Assembly (NCBI GenBank): GCA_003167475.1
Contig: PMTB01000132.1
Coordinates: forward strand, 542-10,244
Length of the DNA stretch: 9,703 nt
Direction of reading: 5' to 3'
Source: a candidate division FCPU426 bacterium
GTDB lineage: Bacteria > Oederibacteriota > PGYV01 > Palsa-1178
Shown one piece after another: positions 1 through 5,624 of the stretch; the first letter of the stretch is position 1; every line of letters starts with the position of its first letter. The position numbers were made by a program, and so were the translations under genes. Below the pieces are notes generated by a model. It saw nothing but the letters and a program-made list of their open reading frames with translations. It searched no databases and had not been told where the DNA came from.

Positions 1-600
1 ATCAAAGCCATGAGGGATTCCGGGATGGATTTGTGCGTATCCGTGGACACATACAGGGCCTCGACAGCGTTTGATTCGCTTATGGCCGGGGCCGACATCG
101 TCAATGATATATCGGGCGGCACATTCGAGCCCGGGATAATGCGAGTCGCCGCCGACGCCGGCGCGGGATTCATAATAATGCACATTAACGGGATGCCCGA
201 TAAAATGCAGGAGAACCCGGTTTACTCAAGGAATGGCGTCATATCTGATATCATGGATTTTTTCAGGGAAAGGATACTCGCCGCGCTTGAAGCGGGATTG
301 AAAAAGGAAAACCTGATGCTTGACCCGGGCATTGGATTCGGCAAGACATTAAGGGATAATTTTGAAATAATAGACAGGCTCGGTGAATTCAGGGAATTCG
401 GGATACCCGTTCTTGTGGGGACATCCAGGAAATCCATGATCGGGAAAGTACTGGGATTGGACGCCGGAAACAGGCTTTTTGGGACCGCGGCTTCTGTGGC
501 GCTTTGCGCCGCAAAAGGCGCGGATATGCTCAGGGTCCATGACGTAAAAGAAATGAAAGAAACAGCCGTGATGACAAGGGCTATGACAAACTATAAATAG
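1..600 (+). CDS. folP: Dihydropteroate synthase, 3' part (5' end outside window)
   Basis: DHPS condenses 6-hydroxymethyl-dihydropterin diphosphate with p-aminobenzoate to give dihydropteroate in cytosolic folate synthesis. The frame is open from the first base, so the gene is truncated by the window edge; about 199 residues are visible of a family usually near 270-280. Numbering from the Met at base 10, family motifs appear in order: SVDTYRA (11-17), NDISGG (32-37), the MHxxGxPxxMQ pterin-site motif (57-67), DPGIGFGKT (105-113), the GTSRKSMIG phosphate-binding signature (137-145), GTAA (158-161) and the terminal RVHDV (175-179). All expected C-terminal motifs are intact. The internal Met at base 10 is not the true start because conserved DHPS sequence precedes it in the family. 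The gene lies 24 bases upstream of cdaA on the same strand; folP next to cdaA is a known arrangement in several phyla. Confidence 0.96.
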   Translation: MKAMRDSGMDLCVSVDTYRASTAFDSLMAGADIVNDISGGTFEPGIMRVAADAGAGFIIMHINGMPDKMQENPVYSRNGVISDIMDFFRERILAALEAGLKKENLMLDPGIGFGKTLRDNFEIIDRLGEFREFGIPVLVGTSRKSMIGKVLGLDAGNRLFGTAASVALCAAKGADMLRVHDVKEMKETAVMTRAMTNYK

Positions 601-624
601 CCGCGGCGGAAAGGAACTTAAGGT

Positions 625-1401
625 ATGAGCGAGAGGATTGACGCCGTATTAAGCACTTTTCAGGGTATCAGATGGAACGATATCCTCGATATCCTTCTGG
701 TAACTTTCATCCTTTACAATCTTTTTGTGCTCCTGCGGGACACCCGCGCGATACAGATGCTCAAGGGCTTCGGCATCATACTTGTCCTTGTTGTCATTTC
801 AAGGTTCTTAAGGCTCGATACCATGTCCTGGATACTCACCGGGCTTTCAGCTATCTGGATAATCGCTTTCATAATCGTGTTCCAGCCGGAACTCAGGCGC
901 GCGCTTGTGGAGTTCGGGCAGAACAGGATATTCAAGTTCATATTCAAGGAGCACGGCCAGCTTTACCGCGAGATAAAGGAAACTGCGGAGATCCTCGCAA
1001 AAAAGAAAACAGGGGCGCTGATAGTGCTTGAGCGGGAAGTTAACCTCAAAGGTTTCATAGAAACCGGCACCACGCTCGACGCGGAAACCTCATCCGAACT
1101 TTTAATTTCGTTATTCAACCACAAATCGCCGCTGCATGACGGGGCGGTCATAATAAGGGAAGGCAGGATAGCCGCGGCAGGCTGCATCCTTCCGCTTACC
1201 CAGAAAGACGATATTGACAAAAAATACGGCATGAGGCACAGGGCGGCCATAGGCATATCCGAGGAAACGGACGCCATAACCATCGTGGTTTCCGAAGAAA
1301 GAAAGTCGATCTCGCTTGCCATAGGCGGCAAGATAACTCCGGATATAAACGGCGAGACTTTGCTTGAGATACTGTCGCTTTACGCGCCGAAGATAAGGTA
1401 A
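625..1401 (+). CDS. cdaA: Diadenylate cyclase CdaA (c-di-AMP synthase), membrane-bound
   Basis: Joins two ATP into c-di-AMP, a messenger for potassium/osmotic and envelope homeostasis. The 258-residue length is typical of CdaA/DacA. Three hydrophobic segments (about 20-37, 47-60 and 69-86) form the N-terminal membrane part, followed by a short helical linker and the DAC domain (about 115-255). The two catalytic signatures are visible: DGA at 172-174 (in a PLHDGAVII context) and RHR at 204-206 (in GMRHRAAIGISEETDA). The residue before RHR is Met, where many CdaA proteins have Thr. The start at 625 is supported by a GGAAAGGA ribosome site at 608-615. The gene sits between folP and a YbbR-domain gene, matching the cdaA-cdaR arrangement known in Firmicutes; no glmM gene follows here. 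Identification is firm; activity is inferred from the intact motifs. Confidence 0.96.
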   Translation: MSERIDAVLSTFQGIRWNDILDILLVTFILYNLFVLLRDTRAIQMLKGFGIILVLVVISRFLRLDTMSWILTGLSAIWIIAFIIVFQPELRRALVEFGQNRIFKFIFKEHGQLYREIKETAEILAKKKTGALIVLEREVNLKGFIETGTTLDAETSSELLISLFNHKSPLHDGAVIIREGRIAAAGCILPLTQKDDIDKKYGMRHRAAIGISEETDAITIVVSEERKSISLAIGGKITPDINGETLLEILSLYAPKIR

Positions 1402-1439
1402 TTTAATATAGTCCAAACGTTAAAAGATATGGAGGGATT

Positions 1440-1847
1440 ATGGCGGATTTTTTGAAAAAACTTTTTCTTGAAAACTGGCAATATAAACTTGGGGCCTTCA
1501 TTACGGCCCTCGTGCTATGGTTTTATGTGGCCAGCGAGCAGAATTTAAGCGTCGTTATAAACGCGCCCGTGCAGTTTGACAACTTCCCGTCGGACATGGC
1601 CATCATAAATAAGGTCGCGAATTCGGCCGATATAGAACTCACCGGAAGGCGTGATATCGTCAATAATATAAATAAAAAGGAAGTCAAGGTCATCATAAAC
1701 TTAAAAGGTTCGAAAGAGGGGAAGAATAATTACAGGATAACGCCCCTTAATATTAAATCGATCCCGAGGGGCCTCGAGATCCGTAACGTGACGCCATACC
1801 AGATCGAGATAGAACTGCAGCAATCCAAAGCAAAGGCGGGCAAATAA
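1440..1847 (+). CDS. cdaR: Minimal YbbR-domain membrane protein, CdaR-like
   Basis: YbbR proteins are single-pass membrane proteins with extracytoplasmic YbbR repeats; in Firmicutes CdaR binds and modulates CdaA. This 135-residue protein begins with the typical opening NWQYKLGAFITALVLWFYVA (12-31), whose hydrophobic stretch 16-31 is the membrane anchor. One YbbR beta-domain follows (about 36-127), ending in a Lys-rich tail. Firmicute CdaR is much longer, with several YbbR repeats, so this is a minimal single-domain form. No frameshift or downstream YbbR remnant is seen, so it looks naturally short rather than broken. A GGAGGG ribosome site at 1431-1436 precedes the ATG. The stop overlaps the pdxJ start by one base (TAATG). 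Acting as the CdaA regulator is inferred from position and domain. Confidence 0.88.
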   Translation: MADFLKKLFLENWQYKLGAFITALVLWFYVASEQNLSVVINAPVQFDNFPSDMAIINKVANSADIELTGRRDIVNNINKKEVKVIINLKGSKEGKNNYRITPLNIKSIPRGLEIRNVTPYQIEIELQQSKAKAGK

Positions 1848-2560
1848 TGGCAAAATTATGCGTTAACATAGACCACGTGGCTACCGTAAGACAGGCCAGG
1901 CGGGACGTTGTGCCCGACCCGGTCGAGGCGGCAAAGGCCGCCGAACTTGCGGGAGCAGACGGTATCACAGCGCACTTAAGGGAAGACAGAAGGCATATCA
2001 ATGACGAAGACGTTGACAACCTGAAAAAAGCCGTAAAAAAGAAATTCAACCTGGAGATGTCCCTGTCCCCGGGAGTGGTTAAAAAGGCCCTTGAAGTTGT
2101 GCCTGATGAAGCCACTATCGTGCCTGAAAAAAGGCAGGAGCTCACTACCGAAGGCGGGCTTGACGTGATTGCGAATTTTAAAAGGCTCAAAGCCGTGATA
2201 AAAAAGCTTAAGGCTAAAAAAATCGACGTAAGCCTGTTCATAGAGGCTGACGCGAAGCAGATAAAGGCATCTTTTGACGCGGGCGCTGATTTTATCGAGA
2301 TACATACGGGTTCCTACGCCAACGCGAAAAATGCGGCGGCGGTTGAAAAGGAACTGAAGAAGATCAGGGATGGCGCAAAATACGCATCTTCGCTGGGTCT
2401 TAAGGTAAACGCGGGCCACGGGCTTACATACCAAAACGCAGGGAAGATTTCGGCCATAAAAGAAATAGAGGACCTTAACATCGGGCACAATATAGTCGCG
2501 AGAGCCGTGATATCCGGCATGGCAACGGCCGTCAGAGAAATGATAAAGGCGATAAAATGA
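1847..2560 (+). CDS. pdxJ: Pyridoxine 5'-phosphate synthase PdxJ
   Basis: Condenses 1-deoxy-D-xylulose 5-phosphate with 3-amino-2-oxopropyl phosphate to make pyridoxine 5'-phosphate, the last step of DXP-dependent vitamin B6 synthesis, in the cytosol. The 237 residues are the usual family length. Signatures include VNIDHVATVRQARR (6-19), GADGITAHLREDRRHI (36-51), FIEIHTGSYA (149-158), VNAGHGLTY (187-195) and LNIGHNIVARAVISGM (210-225). The expected catalytic residues are present as His43, Glu70 and His191, corresponding to the His/Glu/His set known from E. coli PdxJ. The start overlaps the ybbR stop and the end overlaps the histidine kinase start (ATGA), implying translational coupling. Presence of PdxJ indicates the DXP-dependent B6 route, which also needs PdxA elsewhere in the genome. 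Confidence 0.97.
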   Translation: MAKLCVNIDHVATVRQARRDVVPDPVEAAKAAELAGADGITAHLREDRRHINDEDVDNLKKAVKKKFNLEMSLSPGVVKKALEVVPDEATIVPEKRQELTTEGGLDVIANFKRLKAVIKKLKAKKIDVSLFIEADAKQIKASFDAGADFIEIHTGSYANAKNAAAVEKELKKIRDGAKYASSLGLKVNAGHGLTYQNAGKISAIKEIEDLNIGHNIVARAVISGMATAVREMIKAIK

Positions 2561-3270
2561 AAGATCGCTACTCGAAAAAGAAGTCGGCGCATCTGGAGCA
2601 GCACGCGAGGACCGAGCGCATGGTGGCCGCGCTGGCGCATGAGATAAAGAACCCCCTTAATTCCATGAAAGGCGCGAGCCAGTACCTTCATGACAAGTAT
2701 AACGGGCAGAACGAGATAAGCGAATTTACGGGAATAATAATAGACGAGATAAACAGGCTCGAAAGGTACTTAAACGAGTTTTTGAGCTTCTCTTCAGGCA
2801 TGAGCCTGAAGCTGGGAAAGGTCAGGCTGGAGAACTTTATCACGGCTATACTTATGATAGTGAAGCACTCCTTTCCGTCGGACATAAGGGCAACGATAAA
2901 AAAGACGCCGATGCCTGAAGTTTACATAGACCAGGAACAGATGAGGCAGGTGTTGGTCAACTTTTTTTCAAATTCGGGCGACGCCCTGAGGATGGTAAAA
3001 AACCCTAAGGCGGAAGTGATACTCGACGCGGACAAAAAGAACGCTTACATCACGCTGCGCGACAATGGGACCGGCATAAACGCGAAGGATATAAAGCATA
3101 TTTTCGAGCCGTTTTTTACCACGAAGGATACGGGACTGGGCATCGGGCTGGCCATAAGCAACACCATAGTCAAAAAGCACGGCGGCAGGATAACCGTGAA
3201 AAGCGTCCCGCATGTCAGTACCGAGTTCACCATATCCGTGCCACTGGAGAAAAGGAGGAATAAAAGATGA
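2557..3270 (+). CDS. Soluble sensorless histidine kinase, NtrB/AtoS-like core
   Basis: Predicted sensor kinase that autophosphorylates and passes phosphate to the response regulator encoded immediately downstream. The 237 residues hold almost nothing but the catalytic core: an H-box AHEIKNPL with phospho-acceptor His28 (27-34), a DHp helical hairpin to about 80, an N-box NFFSNSGDA (135-143), a G1 box DNGTGI (169-174), an F-box FEPFFTTK (183-190) and a G2 box GLGIGLAI (193-200). There is no membrane segment and no PAS, GAF or HAMP domain; only about 20 charged residues precede the DHp region. The start is fixed by the ATGA overlap with pdxJ, so the missing sensor is not a start-site artefact. 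The input signal must come from a partner protein or from outside the protein, which is inference. The stop overlaps the regulator start (ATGA). Confidence 0.93.
   Translation: MKDRYSKKKSAHLEQHARTERMVAALAHEIKNPLNSMKGASQYLHDKYNGQNEISEFTGIIIDEINRLERYLNEFLSFSSGMSLKLGKVRLENFITAILMIVKHSFPSDIRATIKKTPMPEVYIDQEQMRQVLVNFFSNSGDALRMVKNPKAEVILDADKKNAYITLRDNGTGINAKDIKHIFEPFFTTKDTGLGIGLAISNTIVKKHGGRITVKSVPHVSTEFTISVPLEKRRNKR
3252..3258 (+). promoter_or_regulatory. Strong ribosome binding site inside the kinase gene for the activator gene
   Basis: AAGGAGG, eight bases before the ATG at 3267. It lies within the last codons of the histidine kinase gene and supports the ATGA-overlapping start of the response regulator. 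Confidence 0.8.
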
Positions 3271-4664
3271 TCAAGCGCAAGATACTTGTGGTTGACGACA
3301 ATAAGTCCACCCTTAAAGTCATTAACGCCATCCTAACCCAGGATAATTATGCCGTTTTTACCGCATCCGAGCCCATGGAAGCCATAGAACTCATAAAGAA
3401 AGAACCCATACACCTGATCCTGCTGGACCTAAAGATGCCCGGAATGGACGGTATAGAGCTTTATAAGCGCATCAAAGAGATTGACAGCGGCATTTCCGTG
3501 ATAATAATGACTGCGTACGGCACGGTAGAGTCGGCTGTGCAGGCTATGAAGCTGGGGATAGACAATTATCTCCAGAAGCCCCTGAATTTTGACGAGCTTA
3601 AATTGACCATTGCCAAAATATTCGAGAAGATAGAGCTTAAGGAAGAGCTTGCCATATTAAAAGGCGACATTCACGGCGAGAATGTTTTTGAGAAAATGAT
3701 CGGCAAATCAAAGAAGATGCGCGAGCTTTTCAAGAAGATAACCAGCATCGCCAAATCAAACTCAACGGTTCTCATAACCGGCGAGAGCGGCACGGGCAAG
3801 GAAATGGCCGCAAAAGCGATACATAACCTGTCAAAACGCGCCACAGGCAAGATGATATCCATCAATATGGCTGCTATCCCCGAGGGCCTGCAGGAATCCG
3901 AGTTTTTCGGTTATGAAAAAGGGGCGTTCACCGGAGCCTACACTGCGCGCCAGGGCAAGTTTGAGATAGCCGATAACGGCACCATATTCCTCGATGAAAT
4001 AGGCAATATAAACTACAGGCTTCAGGCAAAGCTCCTAAGGGTGCTGGAGGAACGCCGGGTTGAGCCACTGGGGTCCAATAAGTCAAAAGCCATTGATGTG
4101 AGGATCATCTCGGCGACAAACTCTGAACTGAAGCGCGAGGTCGCGGACGGCCGCTTCAGGGAGGACCTTTATTACAGGCTCAATGTCATATCGCTGCACA
4201 TGCCGCCGTTGCGCGACAGGAAAGCCGATATACCGCTGCTTGCGGATTATTTCCTGAGGGAAATCTGCCTGAAGAACAATATTACCGGGAAGACTATTTC
4301 CGATTCGGCCATGGAAATGCTCATGGGTTATAACTGGCCGGGTAATATAAGGGAACTCCGTAACGTGCTTGAGGAGGCTATTGTGGTTTCCGGCGGGGAT
4401 ATTATTGAACCTGACATTTTAAATCTTACTTATGAAAGGTACGCGGAATCCAGGAATGAGTCCGCAATTCCCCAGCCGGATATGTCGCTGTCTGAAGTGG
4501 AAAAAAAATCAATAGTGAATGCACTCATTAAAACAAAGGGAAATCAGACAAAAGCCGCCAGGCTACTTGGCATAACGAGGAAAATAATAATGAACAAAAT
4601 AGAAAAATACCAGATATCTGAAATTGTCCCTGTAAGGACAAGACTGTCAAAAAAGCCCCGCTAG
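3267..4664 (+). CDS. NtrC-family sigma-54-dependent response regulator
   Basis: Bacterial enhancer-binding protein that, when phosphorylated, uses ATP to remodel sigma-54 RNA polymerase. Domains in order: receiver (1-120) with acidic pocket Asp10/Asp11, phospho-acceptor Asp54 (in LLDLKMPG), Thr82 and Lys104; AAA+ domain (about 145-385) with Walker A GESGTGKE (172-179), the sigma-54-contacting GAFTGA loop (219-224), Walker B TIFLDEIG (239-246) and the arginine-rich FREDLYYRL (298-306); and a Fis-type HTH at the C terminus (about 410-450, GNQTKAARLLGI). The 465 residues match the NtrC/AtoC size, and all key residues are intact. It is paired with the kinase upstream by ATGA overlap. A sigma-54-type promoter and a dyad lie just downstream, next to the PilZ gene, which is the likely target. 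The physiological signal is not visible. Confidence 0.96.
   Translation: MIKRKILVVDDNKSTLKVINAILTQDNYAVFTASEPMEAIELIKKEPIHLILLDLKMPGMDGIELYKRIKEIDSGISVIIMTAYGTVESAVQAMKLGIDNYLQKPLNFDELKLTIAKIFEKIELKEELAILKGDIHGENVFEKMIGKSKKMRELFKKITSIAKSNSTVLITGESGTGKEMAAKAIHNLSKRATGKMISINMAAIPEGLQESEFFGYEKGAFTGAYTARQGKFEIADNGTIFLDEIGNINYRLQAKLLRVLEERRVEPLGSNKSKAIDVRIISATNSELKREVADGRFREDLYYRLNVISLHMPPLRDRKADIPLLADYFLREICLKNNITGKTISDSAMEMLMGYNWPGNIRELRNVLEEAIVVSGGDIIEPDILNLTYERYAESRNESAIPQPDMSLSEVEKKSIVNALIKTKGNQTKAARLLGITRKIIMNKIEKYQISEIVPVRTRLSKKPR
4624..4641. promoter_or_regulatory. Candidate enhancer (UAS) for the NtrC-type activator
   Basis: A perfect dyad TTGTCC-N6-GGACAA lies in the last codons of the activator gene. 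Its centre is about 112 bases upstream of the start predicted from the -24/-12 element, within the usual enhancer distance for NtrC-type regulators, whose sites are dyads of this size. Two further GGAC-type half-sites follow (GGACAT at 4665-4670, GGACGT at 4673-4678). It is not a plausible terminator: the six-base stem is followed by an A-rich rather than T-rich run. Binding by this regulator is inference. Confidence 0.5.
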
Positions 4665-4710
4665 GGACATCTGGACGTGTATTTCATCGTAAAAATCCTT
4701 ATTTATATGA

Positions 4711-4755
4711 AGTTCATTCGGCATGCTTATTGCTACATATACAATTAAATGAACT
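4711..4755. repeat. 8-bp inverted repeat flanking the sigma-54 promoter core
   Basis: AGTTCATT (4711-4718) and AATGAACT (4748-4755) are exact reverse complements that bracket the -24/-12 element; the right arm lies just past the predicted transcription start. Each arm is also part of a smaller palindrome: ATGAAGTTCAT (4707-4717) and GAACTGGTTC (4751-4760). This could be an operator for a repressor, but chance is possible in an AT-rich spacer. Confidence 0.35.
4718..4734 (+). promoter_or_regulatory. Sigma-54 (-24/-12) promoter upstream of the PilZ gene
   Basis: The element is GGCAT (GG at 4720-4721), then TTGCT (GC at 4732-4733). The GG-to-GC spacing is the invariant 12 bases, and 9 of the main consensus positions (GGCA, G, TTGC, W) fit. 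Mismatches are the T before GG and the usual C after GGCA. Transcription should start near 4745, leaving a leader of about 47 bases. It is the only good candidate in the spacer and lies directly downstream of a sigma-54 activator gene. Confidence 0.65.
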
Positions 4756-4774
4756 GGTTCAAATTTTATAAATC

Positions 4775-4781
4775 AAGGAGG
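4775..4781 (+). promoter_or_regulatory. Strong ribosome binding site for the PilZ gene
   Basis: AAGGAGG ends ten bases before the ATG at 4792 and thirteen before the adjacent in-frame ATG at 4795. It therefore favours the first of the tandem ATGs, though either could be used. Confidence 0.75.
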
Positions 4782-4791
4782 CTGCATAAAC

Positions 4792-5160
4792 ATGATGTCC
4801 TACATGGAAAAACGGGTTGACGAACGCGCCGATGTTACGACCAGTGCAAAATTCAAGATTCTATCCGATTCGGAAAATGGTGCTTCAAACGGGTATGAAG
4901 AAGGAACTATCAGGAACATATCCAAGGGCGGATTGTGCATACAGGTTTTGAGGAAAATCACGGAAGGAAATGTGGTGCGTATCGAGATACCGGGAATTGA
5001 CAAGGAATCAGGGCGCACAATAAAGGCTTTCTGCGAGGTTCAGTGGTGCGTGAAAAGCGGCGATTCGAATTTCGAGGCGGGATTGAGTTTTATCGCCCTG
5101 AAAGAGGAAGACGTGGATTACCTGAATGCCATTGTGGCAAAACAGAAAAGAGCCATGTAA
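4792..5160 (+). CDS. PilZ-domain protein (predicted c-di-GMP receptor)
   Basis: PilZ domains bind cyclic di-GMP and commonly control motility, adhesion or exopolysaccharide. In this 122-residue, single-domain cytosolic protein both ligand motifs are visible: RxxxR as Arg8-Val-Asp-Glu-Arg12, and (D/N)xSxxG as Asn42-Ile-Ser44-Lys-Gly-Gly47. A later F-x-A-G-L-S-F-I strand (94-101) is typical of the barrel. A C-terminal helix follows (about 104-120). No second domain or membrane segment is present, so it probably acts as an adaptor or receptor. It has its own strong ribosome site and a predicted sigma-54 promoter, suggesting control by the NtrC-type regulator just upstream. The binding partner and output are unknown. 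Confidence 0.92.
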   Translation: MMSYMEKRVDERADVTTSAKFKILSDSENGASNGYEEGTIRNISKGGLCIQVLRKITEGNVVRIEIPGIDKESGRTIKAFCEVQWCVKSGDSNFEAGLSFIALKEEDVDYLNAIVAKQKRAM

Positions 5161-5185
5161 GTTGTATACTGTGAACAGCGGCATA

Positions 5186-5362
5186 ATGACTTTGAAGGAA
5201 GTGGCGGTTTTCCTGAAGGTGAAGCCCGTCACAATATATAAACTCTTAAGCCAAAAAAAAATACCGGGTATGAAAATGCTGGGGGCATGGCGTTTTAAAA
5301 GGGAATTGATAGACGAGTGGATAGATAAGGACTGCGTGGCCGGGGTAAAGAGGGCGATGTAG
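5186..5362 (+). CDS. Small excisionase/MerR-type HTH DNA-binding protein
   Basis: A 58-residue protein consisting almost entirely of one winged-helix module of the excisionase-like (HTH_17/excise) family. MTLKEVAVFLKVKPVTIYKL is the HTH, followed by the wing region with IPGMK and AWRFKRELIDEWI, a pattern very typical of the family. The ATG at 5186 fits the usual family start, but no clear ribosome site precedes it. The same frame stays open upstream through GTG at 5171 and TTG at 5162 to an ATG at 5126 inside the PilZ gene, so coupling to PilZ translation or a longer form is possible. It begins 25 bases after the PilZ stop and is probably co-transcribed. No integrase or phage gene is nearby, so a role in excision is unlikely; a small transcription factor is more probable. 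The target is unknown. Confidence 0.82.
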   Translation: MTLKEVAVFLKVKPVTIYKLLSQKKIPGMKMLGAWRFKRELIDEWIDKDCVAGVKRAM

Positions 5363-5369
5363 TTTTTTG

Positions 5370-5617
5370 GCGAGTGAAGGAGACAAGAGACTTTAGCATG
5401 GAATCCGCGATAAGTTTTTAAGCCAAAAGACAAAAGCCAAAAGTTAAGCGGCAAAGGTATTAAGTTTTAAAGTGGAGAACTTTTCTGAAAGCTTTCCGGT
5501 TTACCGTCAGGTATTACTTATCAACTTGTCTCACCTTGTTTTTTATTTACTTTTGTCTTTTGGCTTTTGGCTTAATAACTTAACAGGCGACTCCAGTCTC
5601 TTGTCTCTAAAACTCAC
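5370..5617. repeat. Long imperfect inverted repeat (about 250 bp), MITE-like or bidirectional terminator
   Basis: The convergent gap between the HTH gene (ends 5362) and the hydrolase gene (ends 5625) is almost wholly an inverted repeat. Outer arms: GAGACAAGAGACT (5380-5392) is perfectly complementary to 5595-5607, with a further 5-of-6 match at 5370-5375 and 5612-5617. Inner arms: 5411-5444 pairs with 5549-5582 at 31 of 34 positions and contains iterated AAAAGCC/AAAAGAC heptamers. The centre (5445-5548) holds a palindrome GAAAGCTTTC (5487-5496) and a repeated AGGTATTA (5455-5462, 5509-5516). No transposase and no clear target duplication are visible. RNA from either side would fold into a long hairpin, so it may end both transcripts. 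Whether it is a multi-copy mobile element cannot be told from one copy. Confidence 0.7.
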
Positions 5618-5624
5618 CATTAGT

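Noticed and set aside
5126..5185. Longer N-terminus for the HTH protein starting inside the PilZ gene
   Set aside because: The added residues overlap PilZ coding sequence and precede the usual family start; no ribosome site supports it. It is kept only as an alternative.
5186..5362. Excisionase-like gene as evidence for an integrated phage or ICE
   Set aside because: No integrase, attachment-site repeat or tRNA is present; this HTH family is widely used outside mobile elements.
5411..5582. A/T-rich iterated heptamers considered as a CRISPR array or origin iterons
   Set aside because: Units are 7 bases and contiguous, with no regular spacers and no cas, dnaA or rep gene nearby; the layout is an inverted repeat.
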